Assembly: GCA_026390165.1 (NCBI GenBank)
Contig: JAPLGM010000004.1
Location: forward strand, 62,001-126,000
DNA length: 64,000 bases
DNA from: Campylobacterales bacterium
GTDB taxonomy: Bacteria; Campylobacterota; Campylobacteria; Campylobacterales; Sulfurimonadaceae
Reading direction: 5' to 3'
The stretch's first letter is position 1. Each line of letters begins with the position of its first letter. The translations under genes were made by a program, and so were the position numbers. Below are positions 34,927 through 43,052 of the stretch, piece after piece. The notes under the pieces were generated by a model. The model made no database searches. It worked only from the letters and a program-made list of their open reading frames with translations, and was not told the DNA's origin.

Positions 34927-35142
34927 TCAGAGAGGATTGAGCTCTTTTTTCATATTTTTAGGGAGATGGGCGAAGGGATATTTGGGATCAACTCTCTCTT
35001 CATTGCCATCTTTGATAATAACTTCCAGTGTCATTTCACTGCGATCAAAATTAACAAGGGTATAAACCTTATCATCTTCCATATAGGATAAACGTCGCCC
35101 TTGCAAATTCATAAACGCTCTTTTCTTCGGTCTATATCCCAT
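34927..35142 (-). CDS. Small basic protein coupled to cvfB
   Basis: A 71-residue protein with a basic N-terminus (MGYRPKKRAFMN) and a beta-rich middle (LSYMEDDKVYTLVNFDRSEMTLEVIIKDG). I do not recognise it. Its start lies inside the end of the CvfB-like gene (11-bp overlap), with a GGAGAACGG-type ribosome binding site there, so the two are translated together. Codon use and overlap argue that it is real. Confidence 0.6.
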   Translation of the reverse strand: MGYRPKKRAFMNLQGRRLSYMEDDKVYTLVNFDRSEMTLEVIIKDGNEERVDPKYPFAHLPKNMKKELNPL

Positions 35143-35971
35143 AAATTCCGTTCTCCTTGATGGTTATTTTTTTCGCGTCACTAAGTTTCGTCAACGCTGC
35201 TTTAAAATTCTTCTTGCTCAGCCCAAATTTCTTTTGGATTTGTTCGGCGTCGCTTTTATAGTTGTAGGGGAGCATTCCTCCATTGTCAGTCATCATTTTT
35301 AGAATCTTCTCACTCGCATCATTGGCTTTTTCTTTTCCAACTTTTTGGAGAGTAAGATCAAGTTTCCCATCATCACGGCGCAGTTTCACAAAGCCGCTTT
35401 TGATTTGTCCCGAACGAATCGTCTCAAAAACCTCATTCGCATAAATCATCCCCTCATAACGATCATCTACAATCGCCTTGTACCCCATAGGCGTTTTAGC
35501 GATAATCATAAAAGTGACGGGGGTGTTAGGATAAAAAGTTTTCGGTGCATCGATCAGTGCCGCACTGATTTTCTCGGTTCCTACAAGACGGTTCGTCTGT
35601 TCATCCAAGATAACACGGACAATACGCTTCTCACCCACCTTGAAGGGGACTTTTTGCATCACGCGTGGAATAAAAAGGTCTTTGGGCAATCCCCAATTGA
35701 CAAACGCCCCGATAGCCGTAGTATCAACAACTTCGACGAAAGCCAGTTGATTGACCATCGCCTTTGGTAGCACCGTCGAAGCAACAGGGCGATCTTCACT
35801 GTCCGTATAGACAAATACGTCAATCGTATCGCCGACGTGCATAGTAGGGGTCACGTACTGGTTGGGCAATAAAACATCGCTCCCATCCAACGAGCGCAAA
35901 AAAAGCCCCGGAGTTGTATCTCTGTCGATAGTGAGGATATTTATTTCCCCGATTTTTAGTGTTTCATTCAT
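35132..35971 (-). CDS. CvfB-like S1-domain RNA-binding protein
   Basis: A 279-residue protein of the CvfB family: tandem S1-like beta-barrel domains and a C-terminal winged helix. Signs are IGEINILTIDRDTTPGLFL at the N-terminus, the second domain VVDTTAIGAFVNWGLPKDLFIPRVMQ near residue 80-105, a third domain with GYKAIVDDRYEGMIYANEV near 158-178, and a C-terminal helical domain with FGLSKKNFKAALTKLSDAKKITI. CvfB proteins bind RNA and affect gene expression post-transcriptionally; the targets here are unknown. It lies downstream of moeA with an 8-bp gap. Confidence 0.85.
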   Translation of the reverse strand: MNETLKIGEINILTIDRDTTPGLFLRSLDGSDVLLPNQYVTPTMHVGDTIDVFVYTDSEDRPVASTVLPKAMVNQLAFVEVVDTTAIGAFVNWGLPKDLFIPRVMQKVPFKVGEKRIVRVILDEQTNRLVGTEKISAALIDAPKTFYPNTPVTFMIIAKTPMGYKAIVDDRYEGMIYANEVFETIRSGQIKSGFVKLRRDDGKLDLTLQKVGKEKANDASEKILKMMTDNGGMLPYNYKSDAEQIQKKFGLSKKNFKAALTKLSDAKKITIKENGIYGI

Positions 35972-35979
35972 AGAGCGTA

Positions 35980-37212
35980 TTATAGCGTGTTTAGGTCGCT
36001 CGTTATTAACGACTTTTGCTCATCTGAACTCATACACCACCGCGTCGGGATAATCTTAACCTCTGCACTTTCTTCAAACTCCTCTACAGACGCATCTACC
36101 ATCATAAAGGCATTGGCACGGGACAATGGCAATATCATCCCCGGTCCAAATTTCTCACTGGGGGTAAATTTCTCCCCATCAAACCATCCGGGGATAAGGG
36201 AACGTTTCCCTTTTTTCATTTTAAAAGAGGTGCTTATTTTGGTTGTAATGGTAGAGAGATATTTATCTCGCTGACCACTGAGTGCCAGTATCGTACTTTG
36301 ACCAAAAAGTTCAAAACACAGTGCTGCTGCGAGTGGATTACCGGGAAGATTGAGGATGAGGGTAGTGCCTATTTTTCCAAAGGTCGTTGGTTTTCCTGGT
36401 TTGATGTCAACACTTTCGAAAAGTGTTTCCATTCCTAATGTCCGAAATGCCTCTTTGGTATAGTCCGCATCTCCGACACTTACCCCCCCTGACGTGATAA
36501 TAAAATCAGCATCCAATGCACTGCGAATATGATTTTGGATACTCTCTAGGGTATCTTCAGCGGTTCCGGTAAAGATCACATCACATCCGAGTTCTTGGGC
36601 ACGTGCTGCAAAGGTTGGGGTATTGGTGTTATAAAGCTGATGGGTACCGATGGATTCAAAGTGCATTTTAAGTTCATTTCCTGACGCGAAGAGGGCAACT
36701 TTCGGGATACGAAATGTGTGTACGTGGGTGCGCCCTTGAGAGGCTAAGAGGGTGATGTGATGGGCATACAATTTTGTCCCCTCTGCTAGTAGTAAATCTC
36801 CCGATTGAATGTCTTCCCCTTTAAGGCGAATATGCTGAGTGGCTTTAATAAAAGAGGGAAGGGTTACTTTCTCGTTCTGGTATGTTACCTCCTCAATGGG
36901 GACAATAGCCTCACATCTAGAGGGAATTTTGGCTCCCGTCATGATACGGATACATTGATCTTCGACCATACGAATATCTTCTTTGTCTCCCGCAAAAATC
37001 GTACACGATTGGGGGAGTGTTTTACCCGCATCGCTTAGAAAAACCGCATATCCATCCATTGCCGAGTTGTCGAATGGGGGGAGCGAATGTTTGGCGATAA
37101 TCTCTTGCGCCAAAACGCGCCCTAATGCATTTTCGATAGGGATAATTTCACTTCCGAGAGGGTTTCCTTGCGTGTATATAAGGGCTAACGCCTCTTCAAC
37201 GGATACTGCCAT
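35980..37212 (-). CDS. moeA: Molybdopterin molybdenumtransferase MoeA
   Basis: MoeA inserts molybdate into adenylylated molybdopterin to finish molybdenum cofactor. The 410-residue protein has the N-terminal LPPFDNSAMDGYAV motif, GAKIPSRCEAIVPIE, the MPT-binding ITSGGVSVGDADYTKE, and LPGNPLAAALCFELF. The ATG at 37212 is chosen because GGAGG lies seven bases before it; the longer frame upstream adds 13 residues with no family support. A Moco pathway implies molybdoenzymes elsewhere in the genome, such as nitrate, polysulfide or formate enzymes. Confidence 0.95.
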   Translation of the reverse strand: MAVSVEEALALIYTQGNPLGSEIIPIENALGRVLAQEIIAKHSLPPFDNSAMDGYAVFLSDAGKTLPQSCTIFAGDKEDIRMVEDQCIRIMTGAKIPSRCEAIVPIEEVTYQNEKVTLPSFIKATQHIRLKGEDIQSGDLLLAEGTKLYAHHITLLASQGRTHVHTFRIPKVALFASGNELKMHFESIGTHQLYNTNTPTFAARAQELGCDVIFTGTAEDTLESIQNHIRSALDADFIITSGGVSVGDADYTKEAFRTLGMETLFESVDIKPGKPTTFGKIGTTLILNLPGNPLAAALCFELFGQSTILALSGQRDKYLSTITTKISTSFKMKKGKRSLIPGWFDGEKFTPSEKFGPGMILPLSRANAFMMVDASVEEFEESAEVKIIPTRWCMSSDEQKSLITSDLNTL

Positions 37213-37271
37213 AACCAAACCTCCAGCCATATTTTGAATCATTATAGACAAAATAGGGTAAAATCTCCTTT

Positions 37272-37682
37272 ATGGAAGCACTATATACAATGGGATTAGA
37301 AATCCACACGTTCGGGGTTATTGTGTTGATGGGGGTGGTGATGTTTAATATAGTCATGCTTGCCTTGAGTCATCATCTGATTCGTTATGCTAAACGGATG
37401 CGGATTATTATGCCGATTTCTGCGTCATTGATCGCGTTGATCCTCCTTACGGGCTCAATTATGATGGCAGCAAAACATTTGCATTTTACGTTAGCCAATG
37501 ATGCAATGATTATTATTGGGGTTGTTATGATTGTTTTAGAGGCCAAACGGTATAAAACTCTCAAACGACGTACCGATATTACCCAAGAGGGGGCATTTTC
37601 TCTTTACAAACAAAAAGCATTTCGTCTGTTGGGGATTGAAGCTGTATTGCTTGTTGTTCTGAGCCTTTGGATGATGGGATGA
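37272..37682 (+). CDS. Small polytopic membrane protein of unknown function
   Basis: A 136-residue protein with about four membrane helices (roughly 12-32, 43-65, 70-88 and 118-135) joined by short basic loops. It has histidines in helix 1-2 (EIHTFGVIV, LSHHLIRY) that could bind heme or metal, but no family is recognised. It overlaps the rsmE start by 4 bp (ATGA) and is probably co-transcribed with it. A short divergent gap separates it from moeA. Confidence 0.65.
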   Translation: MEALYTMGLEIHTFGVIVLMGVVMFNIVMLALSHHLIRYAKRMRIIMPISASLIALILLTGSIMMAAKHLHFTLANDAMIIIGVVMIVLEAKRYKTLKRRTDITQEGAFSLYKQKAFRLLGIEAVLLVVLSLWMMG

Positions 37683-38347
37683 AATTTGCCCTTCATCCTC
37701 ACGCGGGATTAGATGAACTGGTTGTTTCAGGGGAAGAGTATAAATATCTAATAAAAGTGCGCCGCCATGGTGTAGGTGATGTGATTGTATTTCGACATCG
37801 AGATAATTTGCATCAAGAATATTCGTATATTCTTGAACACACAGATGGGCGCAACGGCTATTTTAGATTGGAAAGTTCTCGCGAATCACTGTGCGAAGCA
37901 CCCAAAAAATTGCATATCGGATGGTGTATTGTTGATCCGAAAACGATTGAAAAAACACTTCCCATGCTGATGGAGCTTGGTGTTGCTCAGATCACATTGA
38001 TCCATTGTAAGCGGTCTCAACGTAATTTTCGATTTGATTTTGACCGTTTTAACCGTATTATGGAGAGTGCGATGATGCAATGCGGACGAACCTCTTTTAT
38101 AGAATTTTCTGAAACTCCTGATCTGAGCACATTTTTAAATGCAAATCCTGAAGCCGTTGTTCTCGATTTTGGCGGGGAAGCGTTAAATCGTAATGAGGAA
38201 TTTGAGACGGTCGTTATCGGATGTGAAGGGGGCTTTGATGAGAACGAACGGAAACTTTTTGAGAACTATCGCTTACGTCATTTTAATTTACCGATGATTT
38301 TGCGCTCTGAGACGGCGGTTGTGGCGATAGCGTCACAGAATTTGTAA
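37679..38347 (+). CDS. rsmE: 16S rRNA m3U1498 methyltransferase RsmE
   Basis: RsmE methylates N3 of U1498 in 16S rRNA using S-adenosylmethionine. The 222-residue protein has an N-terminal PUA-like domain (VSGEEYKYLIKVRRHGVGD) and a C-terminal SPOUT knot domain with VVIGCEGGFDENE and MILRSETAVVA. ATG at 37679 overlaps the stop of the preceding gene. Slightly short at the C-terminus compared with E. coli, but the signature is intact. Confidence 0.93.
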   Translation: MKFALHPHAGLDELVVSGEEYKYLIKVRRHGVGDVIVFRHRDNLHQEYSYILEHTDGRNGYFRLESSRESLCEAPKKLHIGWCIVDPKTIEKTLPMLMELGVAQITLIHCKRSQRNFRFDFDRFNRIMESAMMQCGRTSFIEFSETPDLSTFLNANPEAVVLDFGGEALNRNEEFETVVIGCEGGFDENERKLFENYRLRHFNLPMILRSETAVVAIASQNL

Positions 38348-38364
38348 ATAAAGAAAATTTTCGC

Positions 38365-38370
38365 TATAAT
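38365..38370 (+). promoter_or_regulatory. -10 promoter element of rpmE
   Basis: A consensus TATAAT lies 84 bp before the rpmE start and just after rsmE. No clear -35 is visible. Confidence 0.5.
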
Positions 38371-38453
38371 CCGCGTCCAACAATCCGTCCCCAGGTATGG
38401 ATGTAAAACTAAAACCGATTGACGTACAACGCCGTCACTCACAAGGTAGAATT

Positions 38454-38657
38454 ATGAAAAAAGATCTTCACCCTAACGTCGTAGAGTGCGCAGTAAGTTG
38501 CGCTTGTGGTAATGCTTTTACTACTACTAGTATAAAAGAGACCATCCGTGTCGATATTTGTAATGAATGTCATCCATTCTATACGGGTTCTGAGCGCCAA
38601 ATGGATACTGCTGGACGTATTGATAAATTCAAAAAACGTTACGCATTAAATTCGTAA
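38454..38657 (+). CDS. rpmE: 50S ribosomal protein L31 (zinc-binding form)
   Basis: A 67-residue L31 starting MKKDLHPN. The zinc ligands are present (C16, C18, C36, C39, with C12 nearby), so this is the C+ type. ATG at 38454 is the family start; the longer frame upstream has no support. It begins the run rpmE-rsmI-rlmB that modifies or builds ribosomes. Confidence 0.97.
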   Translation: MKKDLHPNVVECAVSCACGNAFTTTSIKETIRVDICNECHPFYTGSERQMDTAGRIDKFKKRYALNS

Positions 38658-38699
38658 TTTGAACCCTTGCCTCTTCGGGGGCAGAAATCGAGCACACTA

Positions 38700-39509
38700 A
38701 TGCTAAGCCTCGTCCCCACTCCTATCGGAAATATTTCTGATATCTCACTCCGTTCTCTTGAAGTTCTTTCTACTGCCGATGTCATCCTTTGTGAAGATAC
38801 CCGTGTTACCAAAAAGTTGATCCATTTACTTAAAGAACGGCACGGTTTAACGACCAATGAACCCCAATTTTTTAGCCTCCATTCCCACAATGAAGAGCAA
38901 TTCGTCTCCAAACTCACCAAAGATTTTTTTGATCCCAATGTTGTTTACGTCAGCGATGCAGGGATGCCAGGGATTAGTGATCCAGGGCAGATGCTTGTCC
39001 GTTATTGTTTGGATAATGGTGTTGCTTATGACATCCTTCCGGGGGCAAATGCTGTCTTGAGTGCCTTTGTTGCCAGTGGCTTTTGTGAGACAAAAATGCT
39101 CTTTTTCGGATTTATACCGCACAAAGGGAATGATCGCTCCGCTGCTCTTCAAGAGGCCCTCTTTAACGGATACACAACCGTTTTGTATGAGTCTCCGAAG
39201 CGTTTGGATAAACTCCTCTCCGAGATTGCCATTGTTGCCCCTTTGCGTCGTGTATTTTTAGCCAAAGAGATTACGAAAAAATTTCAACGCTTTTATCATG
39301 GGACAGCTTCAGAGTTGTTGTTAGAGATGGAAAAAGAGATACGGGGAGAGTGGGTTGCTGTGATTGAAGCCTCTCCTAATCAGGGGGGAAATGTGAGTGA
39401 AGCGGATATTTTAGAGCTTGACATTCCGAAAAAAGCGGCCTCCAAACTCATTGCTAAAATTACAGGGGAAAACCCAAAAGAGTGTTACACCCGTCTTTTG
39501 AAATTATAA
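38700..39509 (+). CDS. rsmI: 16S rRNA 2'-O-ribose C1402 methyltransferase RsmI
   Basis: RsmI methylates the ribose of C1402 in 16S rRNA. It has the tetrapyrrole-methylase fold: LVPTPIGNISDISLRSLEVL at the start, CEDTRVTKKL, VSDAGMPGISDPG near residue 90, and PGANAVLSAFVASG near 115. The 269-residue length is normal. ATG at 38700 gives the standard N-terminus MLSLVPTPIGN; an ATG 33 bases earlier adds unsupported residues. It lies 42 bp after rpmE. Confidence 0.95.
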   Translation: MLSLVPTPIGNISDISLRSLEVLSTADVILCEDTRVTKKLIHLLKERHGLTTNEPQFFSLHSHNEEQFVSKLTKDFFDPNVVYVSDAGMPGISDPGQMLVRYCLDNGVAYDILPGANAVLSAFVASGFCETKMLFFGFIPHKGNDRSAALQEALFNGYTTVLYESPKRLDKLLSEIAIVAPLRRVFLAKEITKKFQRFYHGTASELLLEMEKEIRGEWVAVIEASPNQGGNVSEADILELDIPKKAASKLIAKITGENPKECYTRLLKL

Positions 39510-39551
39510 AATGGGCTCACTGCCGAAGTGAACTTAGCGTTAGCGTAGCCA

Positions 39552-39570
39552 ATCGGAATTTTATTCCGAT
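39552..39570. repeat. Perfect hairpin between rsmI and rlmB
   Basis: ATCGGAAT and ATTCCGAT (8 bp) with a TTT loop, extended by GCC/GGC around a one-base bulge. No U-run follows. It lies 40 bp after the rsmI stop and may act as mRNA end structure or belong to a dispersed palindrome family. Confidence 0.55.
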
Positions 39571-39600
39571 GGCGTCTATAAAAGATAAAAGGAAAAAATT

Positions 39601-40278
39601 ATGCTTATTTACGGAAAACAACCGGTATTTTACGCCATTGAACGTCACAAAGATCGTATTAAAACCCTTTATCTCGCCAAAGAGGTTGATAAAAAAGAGT
39701 ACGGGCTTCTTATGAAAATGGGATTTGAGGTGAAGCGTATTCCTGAAAATGCGGCACAATCGATGGTAAAAGGGGGAAATCACCAAGGGTACATCGCGGA
39801 GATTTCTCAAATAGTCCCTTATGCTTCTCCTTTTTTGAAAAAATGTGGGTTTATCGTCGTTTTAAGCTCTATTACCGATATGGGGAATATGGGTTCATTG
39901 GTACGCAGTGCGTATGCTCTTGGAGTCGAAGCACTCGTTATTACAGGGATAAGAGAACCAAATTTGGAAAGCTTAATTCGAACGAGCAGTGGTGCGGCAT
40001 TAGATTTACCGATTGTCGTGATTCATAATATTTATGATGTGATGCATGAGCTTAAACAATCTGGATTTACCCTTTATGGTGCAACGCTGGAGGGTAAAAA
40101 TGTACGCGAGATGAGTTTTGACTCTAAGCGTGCGCTGTTTTTAGGCAGTGAGGGTGAGGGGCTGAGCGGTCGTGTTGAAAAAGGGCTTGATCATGGTGTA
40201 TCAATTGAAATGGCACACGATTTTGATTCACTGAATGTAGGTGTTGCTGGGGCAATTTTGATGGAGCGGATGCGATGA
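39601..40278 (+). CDS. rlmB: TrmH-family 23S rRNA 2'-O-methyltransferase (RlmB-like)
   Basis: A 225-residue SPOUT methyltransferase likely to modify the ribose of G2251 in 23S rRNA. It has the N-terminal substrate-binding domain (LIYGKQPVFYAIERH...GGNHQGYIAEI). The TrmH motifs follow: SSITDMGNMGSLVRSAYALG near residue 96, LFLGSEGEGLSGRVEKG near 180, and the knot IEMAHDFDSLNVGVAGAIL near 202. GGAAAAA precedes the ATG. The next gene overlaps the stop by 4 bp. Confidence 0.9.
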   Translation: MLIYGKQPVFYAIERHKDRIKTLYLAKEVDKKEYGLLMKMGFEVKRIPENAAQSMVKGGNHQGYIAEISQIVPYASPFLKKCGFIVVLSSITDMGNMGSLVRSAYALGVEALVITGIREPNLESLIRTSSGAALDLPIVVIHNIYDVMHELKQSGFTLYGATLEGKNVREMSFDSKRALFLGSEGEGLSGRVEKGLDHGVSIEMAHDFDSLNVGVAGAILMERMR

Positions 40279-41120
40279 GTTCTATTCAGACCTTCGAAGA
40301 TTTACAAAACTTAGGGGTCGATTCGCTTTATGAGCATACCCATATTACTCGGTATCAAATCGAACTGCTTTTGAATAAATCGTTTGATAAGCTTAGTCGA
40401 GTTCAGTTTATGGGATTTGTCTCCATCTTAGAGCGTGAATACAGCGTAGATCTCTCTTCTTTGAAGGAGGAATATGATGTACAAAATCCGATACTCCCTA
40501 TTTTTGATTCGGTAACTCCTTCGGAAGTTTTACAAGCACCCTCTACGTCTCGTTCGAAATGGATAGTAGGTGGAATTGGAGCGATAGCTCTTCTTCTGGT
40601 TATTGCTTCAATGACGCAAGGGGAACTTAGTAGCGCACCTAAAGAAGAGGTGCTAAAACTCAATACACCTCCATTTGAGATAGTAAAAAGTAATACGTCA
40701 GCTGAGAAAAATATTACAGTAGAGATCAATGCAACTGAGATAAACCTCAGTGAAAGTAACACAACGAGTAGTGTAGCTACAGTGATTCCAGCGGAAGATA
40801 ACACTACTATTGTTTCGGATGTTCAAGGGGTTGATTTTGGGCATGCGTTGAGTATTCAACCCTCCTCAAAAGTATGGGTGGGGATGATGGATTTAGCCAC
40901 AGGCGAAAAAAACCAACGAAAAACAAGTAAGCCTATTGTCATTGATACGACTAAAAACTGGCTCTTTATATTTGGACATGGAAGGCTTCATATTGTCACA
41001 TCTGAGGGGAGTAGAACGCTAAAAGAGAGAAATGTGGTGTGGTTTTCGTATGAAAATGGCGTTCTTAAACAGTTAAGTCGCGAGCAGTTTGAAGAAAAAA
41101 ACCATGGAAGTAGATGGTAG
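40275..41120 (+). CDS. Single-pass membrane protein, RodZ-like layout
   Basis: A 281-residue bitopic protein I do not recognise by motif. Residues 1-75 form a helical cytoplasmic domain (DSLYEHTHITRYQIELLLNKSFDKLSR) that looks like a modified helix-turn-helix. A membrane helix lies at about 94-112. A low-complexity Thr/Asn/Glu linker (about 120-180) and a C-terminal beta domain (about 185-281, WLFIFGHGRLHIVTSEG) follow. This resembles RodZ, a cell-shape protein with cytoplasmic HTH, one helix and a periplasmic beta domain. It overlaps rlmB and the next gene, so all three are coupled. A similar pair sits in the same place in Campylobacter as I recall it. Confidence 0.6.
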   Translation: MSSIQTFEDLQNLGVDSLYEHTHITRYQIELLLNKSFDKLSRVQFMGFVSILEREYSVDLSSLKEEYDVQNPILPIFDSVTPSEVLQAPSTSRSKWIVGGIGAIALLLVIASMTQGELSSAPKEEVLKLNTPPFEIVKSNTSAEKNITVEINATEINLSESNTTSSVATVIPAEDNTTIVSDVQGVDFGHALSIQPSSKVWVGMMDLATGEKNQRKTSKPIVIDTTKNWLFIFGHGRLHIVTSEGSRTLKERNVVWFSYENGVLKQLSREQFEEKNHGSRW

Positions 41121-41752
41121 TGAAACCTTTTTTTCTCCTTTTGAGTTTATTTTTAACATTGAAAGCTGCAGAAAATAAAAGTGAGTTATATCTTCATATT
41201 CTAAACGGAGGGGTTGTCTCGACCAAGATCATTGTGAGTGCATTAAATACGATGGGCGAGAGGGTTAATCTCTCTCGTTATAAGAATGATGTTCAAAGTA
41301 TTGAGATGGAGATGACCCTTAGTGGTCGAAAAGCTTTTGACCCCAAATATTTTAGGGAGCTTTTAGGCGAATCTGGGGTCGTTTTGACGAAGGGCTCTGT
41401 GAAAAACAAGAGTTGGAGTTTTGAGATAGATGCTACTACAGCCGTATGGAATATCCCCTCTATTACCCTCGACGAAGGGGCTCAGTTAGAAAAATCAACA
41501 CTCCCTTTTTGGTATAAAGTGGAGAGCATCAAAGAAATTTCGGTCGAGCCTCCCTACAGTGGACATTGGTGTCCTGATATAGCAGCGATGGATGCGAATA
41601 TGAATGTTTTAGGCTTACTTCGAATCTTTACCGCTCGTGATCAAATGAAGTTTTCATTACCAGAGGGGAGCACCTATTTAAAAGTCTCCTCTACGAATGG
41701 GATGAAGTTACTCAAAGAGGGGATGTGGATAGAAGGGATTAATGGACGGTAA
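41114..41752 (+). CDS. Exported protein of unknown function
   Basis: A 212-residue protein with an N-terminal signal peptide (about residues 1-18, FFLLLSLFLTLKAA). The mature part looks beta-rich: VVSTKIIVSALNTMGERVNL, then WSFEIDATTAVWNIPSIT and PPYSGHWCPDIAAMDANMNVLGLLRIF. One cysteine is present near residue 157. No family is recognised. It overlaps the RodZ-like gene by 7 bp and is presumably its partner in the envelope. Confidence 0.65.
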   Translation: MVVKPFFLLLSLFLTLKAAENKSELYLHILNGGVVSTKIIVSALNTMGERVNLSRYKNDVQSIEMEMTLSGRKAFDPKYFRELLGESGVVLTKGSVKNKSWSFEIDATTAVWNIPSITLDEGAQLEKSTLPFWYKVESIKEISVEPPYSGHWCPDIAAMDANMNVLGLLRIFTARDQMKFSLPEGSTYLKVSSTNGMKLLKEGMWIEGINGR

Positions 41753-41831
41753 CGGAATAAAAATTTCTATAAGCTTTTAAGCAGATGAAAAGTGTTAGAA
41801 TGGCGCAATTTTTTAATGGCAGGTATGAACC

Positions 41832-43052
41832 ATGTTTGATGAAATCCAATTTGATCGGATCAAACGACTCCCAAAATACGTTTTTGCGGAAGTTAATGAG
41901 CTTAAAATGGCTCGTAGACGTGCAGGTGCAGACGTTATCGATTTCAGTATGGGTAATCCAGATGGTGATACCCCTGAACATATTCGCAAAAAACTGATAG
42001 AATCAGCGCAAAAAACTAAAACACATGGCTATTCAGCATCCAAAGGGATTCCCAAGCTCCGTGGAGCGATTTGTGATTGGTATAAGCGTCGTTACGATGT
42101 TGATCTTGATCCTGAAACAGAAGCGGTAGCTACGATGGGTTCTAAAGAGGGATATGCCCATTTGGCATACGCTATTACCAATCCAGGGGATGTTGCCGTT
42201 GTCCCTGATCCAACGTATCCCATTCACTCGTATGCGTTTATTTTAGCGGGGGGGAATGTTCAAAAAATGGAACTCCCTTTTGATGAAGATTATAAAGTAA
42301 ATGAGGATCTCTTTTTTGAACGGCTTGAAACTGCCTTTCATATATCGTTTCCTAAACCGAAATACGTTGTGGTCAACTTTCCCCACAATCCGACAACGGC
42401 AACGGTAACCCCTGATTTTTATACCCGTATTGTTGCAATGGCGAAACGTGAACGTTTTTACATCATTAGTGATATTGCATATGGTGATTTGACTTTTGAT
42501 GGCTATAAAACTCCATCTATTATGTCCGTTCCAGGGGCAAAAGATGTGGCGGTTGAGAGTTTTACCCTCTCAAAAAGCTACAATATGGCTGGATGGCGCG
42601 TTGGCTTTTTTGTTGGAAACCCTAAGCTTATTGGAGCACTTCAAAAGATTAAAAGCTGGTTGGATTATGGGATGTTTACCCCGATTCAAGTGGCGGCTAC
42701 TATTGCCCTTAATGGGGATCAAAGTTGCGTACAAGAGATTACTGATAAGTACGACCATCGTCAAGATGTATTGATTGAGGCGTTTAACCGTTCAGGGTGG
42801 CCAGTGCGTCGTAACCAAGCCTCTATGTTTGTATGGGCACGTATCCCTGAGTGCGCCCGTCATTTGGGAAGTCTAGAATTTTCCAAGCGTCTTCTCGTCG
42901 AAGCCAATGTAGCTGTTGCTCCGGGGATTGGATTTGGGGAGTATGGAGATGAATATGTCCGTATCGCCTTGATCGAAAATGACAAACGTATCCGTCAAGC
43001 TGCCAAAAATATCAAAAACTTTTTGCAACAGTTTGAATGTAAGGGTGCTTGA
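41832..43052 (+). CDS. PLP-dependent aminotransferase, class I/II (alanine/LL-DAP aminotransferase type)
   Basis: A 406-residue fold-type I aminotransferase. The PLP-binding lysine is K248 in SFTLSKSYNMAGWRVGF. The NFPHNPT motif near 182-188 and SDIAYGDL near 213 match the class. The start VIDFSMGNPDGDTPEH is typical of AlaA/AlaT-like enzymes, which in this phylum are often annotated as LL-diaminopimelate aminotransferase; substrate choice cannot be made from sequence. hom follows with no gap, linking it to aspartate-family amino acids. Confidence 0.88.
   Translation: MFDEIQFDRIKRLPKYVFAEVNELKMARRRAGADVIDFSMGNPDGDTPEHIRKKLIESAQKTKTHGYSASKGIPKLRGAICDWYKRRYDVDLDPETEAVATMGSKEGYAHLAYAITNPGDVAVVPDPTYPIHSYAFILAGGNVQKMELPFDEDYKVNEDLFFERLETAFHISFPKPKYVVVNFPHNPTTATVTPDFYTRIVAMAKRERFYIISDIAYGDLTFDGYKTPSIMSVPGAKDVAVESFTLSKSYNMAGWRVGFFVGNPKLIGALQKIKSWLDYGMFTPIQVAATIALNGDQSCVQEITDKYDHRQDVLIEAFNRSGWPVRRNQASMFVWARIPECARHLGSLEFSKRLLVEANVAVAPGIGFGEYGDEYVRIALIENDKRIRQAAKNIKNFLQQFECKGA

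Noticed and set aside
39482-39715. Short plus-strand frame spanning the rsmI-rlmB gap
   Set aside because: It runs across the hairpin at 39552-39570 and both flanking genes in another frame; no start signal or domain.
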